This document shows positions 16,027 to 24,923 of a DNA stretch of 64,000 nt, one piece after another; within the stretch, counting starts at the first letter, position 1; the number at the start of each line of letters is the position of its first letter. A program made the position numbers and the translations under genes. The DNA comes from Caldilineaceae bacterium (lineage in GTDB: Bacteria; Chloroflexota; Anaerolineae; Caldilineales; Caldilineaceae), in NCBI GenBank assembly GCA_020846635.1, contig JADLDO010000023.1, positions 1 to 64,000 of the forward strand. The letters are read 5' to 3'. The notes below the pieces were generated by a model that worked only from the letters and a program-made list of their open reading frames with translations, did no database searches and was not told the DNA's origin.

Positions 16027-18159
16027 TTATGTTTGCTGGTTGAGGATGTATTCAAATTGTGCAGTCACCTGCGGGCTTACGGGCAGCAAGGGCCGCGAGA
16101 CTTCGGGATTCAAGCGAATCAGCCATTGCTCTCGCTGATCGCCGCAATACACCACGCAGGCGGCCCAGCCTTCTTCGCATAGATTTTGCCCAAGCCACTC
16201 GACCGCTGTGACCTGTGGTGTACCCTGATAGGGATGGAAAAGGGAAAGAAATGCTGTTGTGGTCGCGTGCCGCCTGTGGATCAGCACGCCGTGTAGATCA
16301 GTCGGTGGGTTGCCGGGCGCTTGGCCTATGATGGCTTCACCAGGCATGCCACCCGCTATAAAGAGTCGTAGTCCGGCAGATTTGGGCTGAGAAGGCTCAG
16401 GCAGCCACGTTACGACAAAGTTTCCCTGCACCTGCGCGCGTTGCGCCTGGTGAATGTGCTGGTAGCCTGTGCCCTCTGTGCTAGGAAGGTCTGTTGGTTG
16501 GCTAGCGAGACTAATACTTGGCGACCCTGTGTTGTGGTAAATCCAATCAATGCGCTTTGGTTCTCTGCTCTCAACCCACATAATGTCCAGAAAATAGTCT
16601 GGGCGGGCGAGAAGGATGCGCCGCAGGAAAGCGCCATGGTAGGGATGGTCAGCGGATGCGAGCGCGGGTTCGTCCTGCCAGGAGATAGAGGCATCGGCGA
16701 CCTGAAACGGGCCATCCGCGCGGAATCTGTGGAGTCGGCCGGTGGCGGGCGGCTGCGACATACCATCGAGGGTGACGCTGTTGTGGCTGATGGTTTGGCG
16801 ATACCAGCTTTGAAAGAGTTCGAGCCCATAGCCAGGTGTGCCAAAGTCGGGCGCTAGCCGCTGCCCGTAGGCATGCACGATCAGATTGAGCTTGTCGGGA
16901 TGACCGTGACCCCCTCCATGCGGGCCATATTTGAGCAAGAGATAACGCTGTTGTTTGTCATTGCCTGATTGGGCGTTGGTCTCTGGCGCGTCGTGCTGCA
17001 GAATTGCATAGCCGGAAGCGGGAAGATTGACGCTGGGCATGGAGGTCAAGGGAACTGGCGGGATTGAGGGTTCGCCAAAGAGCAGCGCGTCCAGGCTGTC
17101 GCGCTGCGTTTGGGCATAGGCGCGCTGCAATAGCTGGGCAAAGAGCGGGTCAGCGTACCAGCTATAGGCGATTTCGTAGAAGGCAGGGGCAGGGGGGACA
17201 CCGTGGCAGCAGTCGGCAAGCAGGCTGGAGAAGTACCAGCAATCGTTGGTGGCGGGCAATGACCAATCGGGATAGGCAGCGTGGATCGGGGCCAGCAGCA
17301 TGGCGCGCAATGCAGGCCGCGCGCGCAAATCCAATCCCGGCAGATGGCGTGTCGCTTTTGCCAGCGTCAACAGCGCATAGACCGTGTAAAAGTGATAGCT
17401 GAATGAACCTTCAAACCAGAGGCCATCCGCCAACACTCCCGATGCCAGTTGCTTGTCAAAGCCAAATTCGCCACGCACAGCAAAGTCAATCCAGTCGGTA
17501 CGGTCGAGCAGAACGCCGATTGTGCCGATGGCGGCGTTGTGCCAGCAGGCGAAATTATGCACATCGCCAAAGTGATGGGTGATGAGATGTTCGGCAACGG
17601 GGGCAAAGAGGCGTTGGCTGATCTGGTCGTCTTCTGCCTGTGAAAGCTGCTGCCGCACCATGTCAAAGGCCCATGCTAGCGGCAGAACCCAGACTGCCTC
17701 ATCCAATGTCGTGTAGGTGGCGACACCTGGATTGCGTACCGTACGCGGTACCTGTTGGTAGGCCGCGTACTTGTCTGCGTAGTCGAGCAGGATCTGCCTG
17801 ACCTGTGAGAAGTAGCTTCGGTTGCCATCCAGCCGCCAGCAGAGCGCCAGCCGCAGCGCGGCTTCGGAGAGGCGATTGTTGGCAAACCAGCGCCACGCCG
17901 CATCAAAACGCTCCCCTTGCCAAAGCACATTGTCCACAGGGCAGCGATGGGTGGTGGGCGTTGTAGGGTCAAAGAGCAACTGCGCGCCATGCGCCGGGCA
18001 GAAGTAGTCATGGTAATAGCCGCCCGGCTCGCTCTGGACTGCCACAGGCTGTGCCATAAAGGCGGCAGCTTCGCCAAGCAGCCGCTGGCGCGCTGCATCA
18101 AATTGCGGCAGGCTCGCGCGCTGAAGAATGGATTGCCAATCGGCTTGCGAGAGCAGCAT
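16027..18159 (-). CDS. Heparinase II/III-like polysaccharide lyase
   Basis: 710-residue protein with the two-part lyase architecture: an N-terminal alpha/alpha-toroid region (from CPAHGAQLLF, LALCWRLDGN, YTTLDEAVWVLPLAWAFDM, ACWHNAAIG, FEGSFSYHFYTVYALL) and a C-terminal heparinase II/III beta-sandwich (GGGHGHPDKLNLIVHAYG, SHNSVTLDG). The HNAAIG and SYHFYT stretches hold candidate catalytic His and Tyr. The family eliminates uronic-acid linkages in alginate- or heparin-like chains. No signal peptide is seen, so it probably works on oligosaccharides already imported. Its ATG shares the TAATG junction with the upstream glycosyltransferase stop, so the two are translationally coupled. Confidence 0.87.
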   Translation of the reverse strand: MLLSQADWQSILQRASLPQFDAARQRLLGEAAAFMAQPVAVQSEPGGYYHDYFCPAHGAQLLFDPTTPTTHRCPVDNVLWQGERFDAAWRWFANNRLSEAALRLALCWRLDGNRSYFSQVRQILLDYADKYAAYQQVPRTVRNPGVATYTTLDEAVWVLPLAWAFDMVRQQLSQAEDDQISQRLFAPVAEHLITHHFGDVHNFACWHNAAIGTIGVLLDRTDWIDFAVRGEFGFDKQLASGVLADGLWFEGSFSYHFYTVYALLTLAKATRHLPGLDLRARPALRAMLLAPIHAAYPDWSLPATNDCWYFSSLLADCCHGVPPAPAFYEIAYSWYADPLFAQLLQRAYAQTQRDSLDALLFGEPSIPPVPLTSMPSVNLPASGYAILQHDAPETNAQSGNDKQQRYLLLKYGPHGGGHGHPDKLNLIVHAYGQRLAPDFGTPGYGLELFQSWYRQTISHNSVTLDGMSQPPATGRLHRFRADGPFQVADASISWQDEPALASADHPYHGAFLRRILLARPDYFLDIMWVESREPKRIDWIYHNTGSPSISLASQPTDLPSTEGTGYQHIHQAQRAQVQGNFVVTWLPEPSQPKSAGLRLFIAGGMPGEAIIGQAPGNPPTDLHGVLIHRRHATTTAFLSLFHPYQGTPQVTAVEWLGQNLCEEGWAACVVYCGDQREQWLIRLNPEVSRPLLPVSPQVTAQFEYILNQQT

Positions 18160-19235
18160 TAGACCCTATGCCTGTTCGTTGAATGGTAGGCTGCCAGCGT
18201 CAAACGAGCAATCTCATCCCAAGCCAGCGATTGGGCGCGGGCATACGCGGCCTGGCGCGCCGCGGGCAGATCGCGCTGCTGCATGGCAAGCATCGCCTCT
18301 TGCAGCGCGTCCGGCTGCTGCTGGTCATAGAGGATGCCCATGCGCTCATCGACCAATTCTCGCAGACAACCGGCGGGTGGCACAATCACCGGCAGGCCAA
18401 AGGAGAGTGCCGTGATCGTTGAACCAGAGGTGAGAACATCGAGAAAGGGCAGCACAGAGACATCCGCCGCGTTGAAGTAAAGCTGGAATTCCTCGTTGGC
18501 GAAGAAGCGCGAGGGGCAGACCAGGATGCGCGGGTCTGCCCCTCGCGCCTCCTCGACAAAACGATCACCATAGTCGTTGTAGACTTTCGCCGCCAAGAGC
18601 AGCGTCAAATGCTCACCCGGCAATGCCTTGAAGGCGTGCAGCAGATTTTCTAAACCTTTGTATGGACGCACGTTTCCAAAGAAAAGATAGACAAAATTTT
18701 CCTCGGCAATGCCCAGTTGTTGGCGTGCTGCGCTCCGGCTGATGCTGTTCGGGTAAATGTCGATGAAGTGACCGTGGGCAATGACCACTACATTGTCAGT
18801 GCGGTGGAAGTGCTGCTCTACCAGAGAGCGCGCCTGTTCACAGTGGGCAATGATCGCGGTGGCTAGGTTGGCGACTGCCACGCGCACCAGGTGATCCAGT
18901 TCGTGCGACTGCGACTCGTGGGGGTAGAGATTGTGGACTGTCCAGACGATTTTGTAGCCAAGCCGGTGCGCCAGGGTTAGATTGTTGATGAACGCGGCGG
19001 CGCGTGCCACCTTGCCCGGTAGGTCGGGCGCATCGTACATGAGATGCAGCCAGTTCAGATGAAGCACATTGACTTTGCCCTGGTTGGCGCGCACCCACTC
19101 CTCCGTGAACTCCCTGGCGTGGCCCGCGACCATCTCGACGCCGATCTTGCCCAGCGCACGCGCCAACAAGCCCGCATAGGGATTTGCCCGGTCCAGCACC
19201 AGCCCCGCGGCCTCCCAAAAGAAAACGACACGCAT
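18159..19235 (-). CDS. Glycosyltransferase family 4 (GT-B fold)
   Basis: 358-residue cytoplasmic or membrane-associated glycosyltransferase. The C-terminal nucleotide-sugar domain shows FFGNVRPYKGLENLLHAF and VLPFLDVLTSGSTITALSFGLPVIVPPAG, a variant of the usual EGFG..EAMA pattern that is typical of a GT4 subgroup. The N-terminal domain contains WLHLMYDAP and IVWTVHNLYPHE. Its stop overlaps the start of the lyase gene by one base and it follows an oxidoreductase by nine bases, so it is clearly within the operon. A sugar-adding enzyme among sugar-degrading ones is odd; it may build a glycan or work in reverse on a glycoside. Donor and acceptor unknown. Confidence 0.87.
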   Translation of the reverse strand: MRVVFFWEAAGLVLDRANPYAGLLARALGKIGVEMVAGHAREFTEEWVRANQGKVNVLHLNWLHLMYDAPDLPGKVARAAAFINNLTLAHRLGYKIVWTVHNLYPHESQSHELDHLVRVAVANLATAIIAHCEQARSLVEQHFHRTDNVVVIAHGHFIDIYPNSISRSAARQQLGIAEENFVYLFFGNVRPYKGLENLLHAFKALPGEHLTLLLAAKVYNDYGDRFVEEARGADPRILVCPSRFFANEEFQLYFNAADVSVLPFLDVLTSGSTITALSFGLPVIVPPAGCLRELVDERMGILYDQQQPDALQEAMLAMQQRDLPAARQAAYARAQSLAWDEIARLTLAAYHSTNRHRV

Positions 19236-19244
19236 GATAGTTTC

Positions 19245-20279
19245 CTACTCTACTTCAGAAAGCTCGATTTCGCGCCGCTCGACCAACGAGCGATCAATGG
19301 CTGCGGCAACACGCACCGCGGCCAGCCCGTCGCGGCCCGTCACGACAGGTGAGTAGCGCCCGCGCACAACGCCGGTGAAATGGGAAAAGAGGCGACGGAA
19401 GACACCATCCAACTGCTCATGGATGACAGGGGCGTAGCCAATGTCGGGATACTCCATGCGATTGCCGCTGCTGCCATCGCCACGGTAGAGCGCAATGCCG
19501 TTTTCATTGCCTGTCACCTCGACCGCGCCCGTCGTGCCGCGCACCGTGAATAGCTCATTTTGCAGCCGTCCGCCGCCCGGTGTTCCCCATGAACTTTCGA
19601 CAACGCCAATCGCGTCATTCGCAAAGGTCAGCACAGCCAGGATAAAATCAGCGCGTTCTTTGCCACCCGCGCGGCTGTAGGCCATCACTTTTTGAACGGC
19701 GCTGCCCGTAGTCCACAACATCATGTCGATGTCATGGGGCATAAGCCAATAGGCCAGGGGGAAGCGCCTGATGACACGCTCGGCTGCGGCTGGCGAGGGG
19801 TTACGGCGCGCATAGAGGTGCAGAATCTCGCCCACGGCCCCTGTGGCAACGGCCTCGCGCGCCGCAGCAAAGCGCGGGTCAAAACGCAGGCTGTGCGCGA
19901 CGATCAAGTGGGCGCCCTTTGCTTCGGCGCGCTGTACCATCGTGGCTGCTTCTGCGGGCGACAGCGCCATTGGTTTTTCGACCAGTACATGCTTGCCCGC
20001 ATCCAACGCGGCCAGCACAGGCGCAACATGCGCCCATTCCGAGGTTGCGACGATCACCGCCTCAATATCGGGGTGGTTTGCCAGCATCGCGTCTATATTG
20101 TCACTGGTGTACGCTGCTGCGCCTGCCTCCGCTGCCAGTGCATCTGTTGCACGTTGATCGCGCCCGCAGAGCGCGATCAATTGCGCCGTGGGCGATTCGG
20201 CGACGAGCCGGTTGTACAACTGGCCCATGCGTCCAAGACCTACAATGGCAACGCCGATGGGCTGTAAGGTGTCCTTCAT
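19245..20279 (-). CDS. Gfo/Idh/MocA-family oxidoreductase (inositol dehydrogenase-like)
   Basis: 344 residues with GVAIVGLGRMGQLYNR (NAD(P)-binding loop), VEKPMALSPAEA (catalytic Lys) and WLMPHDIDMMLW, the His-containing substrate helix. The closest described members are inositol 2-dehydrogenase-like, but the group is broad. It lies nine bases upstream of the glycosyltransferase gene, so they are co-transcribed. Cytoplasmic. The C-terminus (TGRDGLAAVRVAAAIDRSL) is the usual family tail. Substrate not determinable. Confidence 0.9.
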   Translation of the reverse strand: MKDTLQPIGVAIVGLGRMGQLYNRLVAESPTAQLIALCGRDQRATDALAAEAGAAAYTSDNIDAMLANHPDIEAVIVATSEWAHVAPVLAALDAGKHVLVEKPMALSPAEAATMVQRAEAKGAHLIVAHSLRFDPRFAAAREAVATGAVGEILHLYARRNPSPAAAERVIRRFPLAYWLMPHDIDMMLWTTGSAVQKVMAYSRAGGKERADFILAVLTFANDAIGVVESSWGTPGGGRLQNELFTVRGTTGAVEVTGNENGIALYRGDGSSGNRMEYPDIGYAPVIHEQLDGVFRRLFSHFTGVVRGRYSPVVTGRDGLAAVRVAAAIDRSLVERREIELSEVE

Positions 20280-20422
20280 TCGATGCCCTTTGAAGTTGGG
20301 AATTTCTGGTTGAAATTACTGTCATGCCGGCAGAGAGACCCCTCCGGGGTGACAACATGCGCCGGTCTGTCGGGAGCCCCCTGGGCGCGTAGGCATCTCT
20401 CCGGGCATTGGCAGAGAGACGC
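20280..20422. other. Intergenic segment with short dyads
   Basis: The 143 bases between two oxidoreductase genes contain two copies of GGCAGAGAGAC and a TCTCTC/GAGAGA dyad at about 20395-20420, plus ACCCCTCCGGGGT. These short repeats look like dispersed intergenic repeat debris and could act as a weak hairpin. The gap suggests the 20423-21457 gene may be partly separate from the genes downstream of it. Confidence 0.35.
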
Positions 20423-21457
20423 TTACAGGTGAACTGCCTGGCCTTTTGCCGCGGATTCGTGCGCGGCTTCGATGATCTGCAAGGACTTGATCGCATCGTC
20501 TACGGTGAAGCCGCTTTGACCTTCGCCGCGAATGGCTGCGGCAAAGGCTTTGATCAACGCCCGCCCTTCAGCGCCATAGCCAGGATATTGGGCGGTTGGG
20601 ATCTCGAAGGTACGCAGCGGTGCGCTTGCCCATGCAGGATGGGTACTCTTGATGGTGCAGCTCTTGTTGGTGTGGTCCCATTTCGCCCAGCCCATCGATC
20701 CATAGAGATTGACGGTGAGTTCACTGTCGCCCGGTGTGTAATAGCCTGTGTGGAGAGAGCCGAGCATGCCGTTGGCGAATTGCAGCGAGACCGCGGCGGC
20801 GTCCTCAATGTCATACGAGTGATCGCCCAGCGTGGCTTCAATGGCACTGACTTGGGTCACTTCCGAACTGGTGAGATAGCGCATCAGGTCGAACCAGTGG
20901 CAGCCCAGCCAGTTGAGCATACCACCGCCGATCTGCTCGCGCTGCAAGTGCCAGGGGATAGGGTCGCGCTGCTTGAGGCTTGAGGTAATATAGCGGATTT
21001 CGATGGCGTAGGGCTTGCCGAATAGACCGGCGTCGTAGCTCTCTTTGATCAGTTGGCTGATGGGGTGAAAGCGCCAGGAGTAGCCACAGGAAAAGTGCAG
21101 TTGGTTACGCTGCATGGCTGCGGCGAGGGGCGCAAGCTGCGAGGAGTGGGTGGCGAAGGGCTTTTCTCCCCAGAGATGTACACCTGCTTCTGCCACCTCA
21201 AGCATACGCGCAGGCAGATCCTTAATGTAGGTGGAGATCAGCATGGCTTCGGGCTTGGCCTCTGCCAAGAGTTCGGTCAGGCTGCTGTAGAAGGGCACAG
21301 CTTGCACTTCCGGCGGTAAGGTGGGGCGCACGCTGTCGGGGTCAGGGTCATAGAAACCGACCAGTTCGATCTCATCTTGCAGCAGGATGAGCGTTTCGCG
21401 GAAGCCTTTGGCATGCATGAGCGCCATGCCTGCCTGGGCGAATCTTACTTTACGCAT
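20423..21457 (-). CDS. Gfo/Idh/MocA-family oxidoreductase, first gene of the island
   Basis: 344 residues with VRFAQAGMALMHAKGF at the start, GEKPFATHSSQL (catalytic Lys), CGYSWRFHP and the GGMLNWLGCHWFDLMRYL helix that carries the substrate-site His. The nucleotide loop is less canonical than in the other two family members of the island (AQAGMA in place of GxGxxG), so the cofactor may bind differently. It is the promoter-proximal gene of the minus-strand island and faces the GntR regulator across a 640-base gap that holds palindromes, so it is the likely direct control point. Confidence 0.87.
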   Translation of the reverse strand: MRKVRFAQAGMALMHAKGFRETLILLQDEIELVGFYDPDPDSVRPTLPPEVQAVPFYSSLTELLAEAKPEAMLISTYIKDLPARMLEVAEAGVHLWGEKPFATHSSQLAPLAAAMQRNQLHFSCGYSWRFHPISQLIKESYDAGLFGKPYAIEIRYITSSLKQRDPIPWHLQREQIGGGMLNWLGCHWFDLMRYLTSSEVTQVSAIEATLGDHSYDIEDAAAVSLQFANGMLGSLHTGYYTPGDSELTVNLYGSMGWAKWDHTNKSCTIKSTHPAWASAPLRTFEIPTAQYPGYGAEGRALIKAFAAAIRGEGQSGFTVDDAIKSLQIIEAAHESAAKGQAVHL

Positions 21458-21534
21458 TCAGTTGACTCCTTGCAAGCTGAGCTGGGTTGGAGAGAGATGC
21501 TATACAGGGAATTGCGCCACTCGATCTATTCAGC

Positions 21535-21551
21535 GGTCTATTCAATAGACC
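21535..21551. promoter_or_regulatory. 17-bp perfect palindrome, candidate GntR operator
   Basis: GGTCTATTCAATAGACC has perfect 8-bp arms around a single base, about 80 bases upstream of the first island gene. Size and symmetry suit a dimeric GntR/FCD regulator such as the one encoded at 22100. A looser dyad with the same GTCT/AGAC arms lies at 21661-21681. Confidence 0.55.
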
Positions 21552-21660
21552 AGATCTATGCGGGCAAATCTCTGTGATAGATAAGTTGATCGGGTGTTGT
21601 GGGTAAGATAGGTGGACTACGAACCGATCCACTGGTAGAAATGGCGGTTTGTAGAGTTGG

Positions 21661-21681
21661 TAGTCTGAAACTTCTAGACTA
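21661..21681. promoter_or_regulatory. Second dyad with GTCT/AGAC arms
   Basis: TAGTCT and AGACTA flank nine bases. The arms share GTCT...AGAC with the 17-bp palindrome 110 bases away, so both may bind the same regulator, possibly with looping. This is inference from sequence similarity only. Confidence 0.35.
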
Positions 21682-22099
21682 TTATACAAATGGCCCACAA
21701 AGTCGTCCAGAATGTTCAAGTGCCAAAGTCGAACCAGCGGCATTGCTCCAGTTCTTCCTATGGACCTTTTACCCACTAGCGTGGTTTATAAACTTACCCA
21801 CAGTGTATTGATCTCTGACAGGCAACACGAAATCATGGCATTGACATCTTTGTGCAAGCTGTGATAGATTACCCACATCCTGATCGGGCTAATAACTGTT
21901 CCACTATTGGTCACTATCAAAACCATCCATACCTCAGCGACTACTGCGTTTACACCGGTAAACGCTGCCATATTTAGAACGCTTGTTGTCTGTGTGGGCA
22001 TTGCCTTCTTGGATATTATCTTTAATTGACCTCCGAATAATCGTGGACAAGTTGCGGCTGTTGTCATGCTGATACGTGCTGGTCGAGGTTGGGACTGGG

Positions 22100-22798
22100 A
22101 TGAATGACCCTGTACTGCCACCCCTAACACGCGACACGCTGGCAGACCAAGTCTACCAGGTGATGATTCGCTATATCCTACGCACCGGCGCAGAGGTGGG
22201 CAGCCGCCTGCCATCAGAGCGTCGCTTCAGCGAGATGTTAGAGGTGAGCCGTACGGTCGTGCGCGATGCTCTCGACCGGCTGGTGGTTGAAGGCTATGTG
22301 GAAAAGCGCGTTGGCGCGGGCGTCATCCTGGTGCAGCGCCCCCAATCGTTTGAATTTGACGGTGGGTTGGAACTTGACGATGTTCATGCCACGCTTGACG
22401 ACCTCTACCGGGCGCGTATTGCGCTGGAGGTGGGCGCGGTCGAGTGGGTTGTGCAAGGGCTTACGGCGCAGGATATAGAGAGGCTTTCTGTGATTGTGGA
22501 TGAGATGGAGGAGCGCATCCACGCCGGTCAGTCGATTCTCAAAGAGGATCGGGAGTTTCACAGCACATTGATCCGCGCCTGTTCAAACAAGGTCATCATC
22601 CAGTTTGCTTCCATTATCGACGCCTATTTTGATCGGATGCGGGTCTACCGGCCCGATATCGCCATTGATGGCTCGCGCATTGACAATATGGATGTGCGCC
22701 ACCGCATGATCGTCATGGCGCTGCACACACGGGACGTGGAAGCTGTGCGCCAGGCGCTGCGTTTGCATTTTTTGCCTTTGCCACAAGCGGTTCGCTAG
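22100..22798 (+). CDS. GntR-family transcriptional regulator (FadR/FCD subfamily)
   Basis: 232-residue DNA-binding repressor. The N-terminal winged helix (LADQVYQVMIRYIL, GSRLPSERRFSEMLEVSRTVVRDALDRLVVEGYVEKRVGAGVIL; residues ~12-75) is followed by an all-helical FCD ligand domain with a metal/ligand-type HSTLIRACSN and a C-terminal RHRMIVMALHTRD..LRLHF stretch. FCD regulators usually sense sugar acids or other carboxylates. I used ATG 22100; an in-frame ATG eight codons earlier lacks a better site. It lies divergent to the catabolic island, so control of that island, with a sugar-acid inducer, is the best inference. It could also act on the ABC operon 75 bases downstream. Confidence 0.88.
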   Translation: MNDPVLPPLTRDTLADQVYQVMIRYILRTGAEVGSRLPSERRFSEMLEVSRTVVRDALDRLVVEGYVEKRVGAGVILVQRPQSFEFDGGLELDDVHATLDDLYRARIALEVGAVEWVVQGLTAQDIERLSVIVDEMEERIHAGQSILKEDREFHSTLIRACSNKVIIQFASIIDAYFDRMRVYRPDIAIDGSRIDNMDVRHRMIVMALHTRDVEAVRQALRLHFLPLPQAVR

Positions 22799-22872
22799 GC
22801 AAAGGGGTATTCATACTATCCGCCTCCTGGGAAGCCAACTCCCAAACAAACTCTAGAGCAGGAACGAAGTCC

Positions 22873-23859
22873 ATGACAAAGCGTATAGAGGTTGATTCTG
22901 TTCGTCAGGTCTTTAACGACGGCAATCACAACGCTTTCACGGATCTCCAACGTTTCAACGGCCATTATTATCTTACCTTTCGTAGCAGCCCCGATGGACA
23001 CATGCTCTTTACCTCATCGAGCATTGTGGTGCTGCGCAGCGCCGATATGCTGGACTGGCAAGAGGTCTTTCGTTTTAACGTGCCAGCGCGTGACGTGCGC
23101 GACCCCCATTTCCTCGCCTTTGACCAGAAACTTTTTGTCTATACGGGTGCGTGGCTGGTGGACCCGAACGATCCAAAGTACCTGGATATGAATGACCATT
23201 TGGGCTTCTGTGCCTGGAGTGAGGACGGCACCAAGTGGCATGGCCCACGGCTTCTAGAGGGAACGCATGGTCATTATATCTGGCGGGCGGCCGCCTATGG
23301 GGAGTCTGCCTATTTGATCGGGCGTCGCGTCCATAACTTTGCCGCTGTTGCCGACAAAACCACAGAGCCGGACGAGACAGAATCATGGCTGTTGCAGAGT
23401 CGCGATGGCTTCAATTGGCTGCCTGCCGGGTTGATCCAACCGCGCTTTGGCGACGAAACCGCGGTGATCTTTGAAGCAGATGGCAGCGCGCTCGCCATAG
23501 CTCGTTCGATGGGACGCCGCCCGGCGCAGCTCTGCCGCGCCAAGCCGCCTTATGCAGAGTGGAGCTTGACGGACCTGGACCGCTATGTGGGTGGCCCATT
23601 GCTTGCCAAATGGGGTGATCGCTATCTTGTCGGCGGGCGCAAGCTTGTGGATGGGCGTGGCAAGACGGCGCTTTACTGGCTGGTGGGGGATCGGCTGGAG
23701 GAAGCCGCCGAATTACCGAGTGGCGGCGACACCTCCTATCCCGGCTTCATCGCGTTGAGCGACAACAAGGGGCTGCTTTCATACTATTCCAGCCATGAGG
23801 GGAGCGGTACTTCTTTGGCCCCGTCAGCAATCTACCTGGCGAACTTAACTCTTTCATAG
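22873..23859 (+). CDS. Glycosidase/sialidase-like beta-propeller protein
   Basis: 328 residues in repeated WxxS/D-G blade-like units (SPDGHMLFTSSSIVVLRSADMLDWQEV, WSEDGTKWHGPRL, SRDGFNWLPAGL, AKPPYAEWSL), the pattern of five-bladed propellers of the GH43/sialidase type. No signal peptide is visible, so it appears cytoplasmic. A catalytic role is not certain: some such proteins only bind glycans. It starts 75 bases after the regulator gene and 50 bases before the first permease gene, so it is probably part of the transport operon and acts on the imported oligosaccharide. I do not recognise a specific family. Confidence 0.65.
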   Translation: MTKRIEVDSVRQVFNDGNHNAFTDLQRFNGHYYLTFRSSPDGHMLFTSSSIVVLRSADMLDWQEVFRFNVPARDVRDPHFLAFDQKLFVYTGAWLVDPNDPKYLDMNDHLGFCAWSEDGTKWHGPRLLEGTHGHYIWRAAAYGESAYLIGRRVHNFAAVADKTTEPDETESWLLQSRDGFNWLPAGLIQPRFGDETAVIFEADGSALAIARSMGRRPAQLCRAKPPYAEWSLTDLDRYVGGPLLAKWGDRYLVGGRKLVDGRGKTALYWLVGDRLEEAAELPSGGDTSYPGFIALSDNKGLLSYYSSHEGSGTSLAPSAIYLANLTLS

Positions 23860-23909
23860 CGCGCCCAGTTGAGGCTTCCGTCTCATGTTTTGTAGGGGAA
23901 ACTAACGTT

Positions 23910-24896
23910 ATGTTGCTATTCATTGGCCGGCGCATCCTTTTGATGATCCCGACCCTGATCGTGATCTCCCTGATCTCGTTTGCCATCATCGAAGCCCCAC
24001 CGGGTGACTTCTCCGATTCCTACGTCAATGCCCTGATGAACCGGCAGCAAAACGTTGATCCGGCAGACGTTGCTGCCCTGCGCGCCCGCTATGGACTCGA
24101 TCAGCCCTGGTATGTGCGCTATGTGCGTTGGATGCAGCAGATTTTGCAGGGCAATTTGGGGCGTTCGCTGGAATGGAACCAGCCCGTAGCGCGGCTGATC
24201 GGGCAGCGCTTGCCGTGGAGCCTGACGATCTCGCTGGCGTCGTTCCTCTTTTCCTACATGATTGCCATCCCCATTGGCCTCTATTCGGCAACCCACAAAT
24301 ATTCTCCCGGCGACTATTTATTTACGCTGATCGGTTTTCTGGGGCTGGCTGTTCCCAACTTTTTGCTGGCCCTGATTGTCTTATGGGTCTACTTTCGGAC
24401 GACGGGTAATGTCGCGGTAGGGCTGTTTTCGGATGAATACCAGGTTGCGCCGTGGAGCTTTGCCAAATTCGTTGATCTTTTGCAGCATGTGTGGCTGCCC
24501 GCGGTGATTGTCGGTACAGCGGGCGCGGCGGGTTTGATCCGGGTGATGCGTGCCAATTTGCTGGATGAACTGGACAAACAATATGTGATGGTGGCTCGAT
24601 CCAAAGGGTTGTCGGAACTCAAAATCCTGTTCAAGTATCCATTCCGCATCGCTGTCAATCCCGTGGTCAGCACCATCGGCTGGACGCTTCCGGCGCTTGT
24701 CAATGGCGAATTGCTTGCATCGCTTGTCCTGGGGCTGCCCACCGTTGCACCGCTCTTTATCGGCGCGCTGATGTCGCAAGATATGTTCCTGGCGGGCAGC
24801 ATTGTGCTGATCCTCAGCACGCTGACCGTGATCGGCACCCTTATATCGGATATTCTGCTGGCTTGGCTTGATCCACGGATACGCGGCTCGGTCTAG
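23910..24896 (+). CDS. ABC transporter permease, DppB/OppB type
   Basis: Inner-membrane subunit of a peptide/oligosaccharide importer, 328 residues. It has an N-terminal anchor (LLFIGRRILLMIPTLIVISLISFAII), GLDQPWYVRYVRWMQQILQGNLG, five further membrane segments and the cytoplasmic EAA-type loop near residues 215-235 (ELDKQYVMVARSKGLSELKILFKYPFR) that contacts the ATPases. It is the first subunit gene of a complete system; the second permease begins 27 bases later. Family members import peptides but many, especially in thermophiles and Chloroflexota-like bacteria, import sugars; neighbours here favour sugars. Confidence 0.92.
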   Translation: MLLFIGRRILLMIPTLIVISLISFAIIEAPPGDFSDSYVNALMNRQQNVDPADVAALRARYGLDQPWYVRYVRWMQQILQGNLGRSLEWNQPVARLIGQRLPWSLTISLASFLFSYMIAIPIGLYSATHKYSPGDYLFTLIGFLGLAVPNFLLALIVLWVYFRTTGNVAVGLFSDEYQVAPWSFAKFVDLLQHVWLPAVIVGTAGAAGLIRVMRANLLDELDKQYVMVARSKGLSELKILFKYPFRIAVNPVVSTIGWTLPALVNGELLASLVLGLPTVAPLFIGALMSQDMFLAGSIVLILSTLTVIGTLISDILLAWLDPRIRGSV

Positions 24897-24923
24897 GCTT
24901 ATTGGAGTAGGGAGAGAGGCACG

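Larger units (their letters stand above)
21458..22099. promoter_or_regulatory. Long divergent regulatory region between the island and the GntR gene
   Basis: 642 bases without a convincing gene. It holds two dyads described separately (21535-21551 and 21661-21681) and, on +, TTGACA at 21841-21846 followed 18 bases later by TAGATT (21865-21870), a plausible promoter reading toward the GntR gene with a ~230-base leader. Small minus-strand frames across the region have no ribosome binding sites or recognisable domains. The length is unusual compared with gaps of under 150 bases elsewhere in the island. Confidence 0.45.

Noticed and set aside
21450..22214. Two minus-strand frames (21450-21776, 21786-22214) in the long regulatory gap
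   Set aside because: No ribosome binding sites or domains; they overlap the divergent genes' starts and palindromes, so the region is better read as regulatory.
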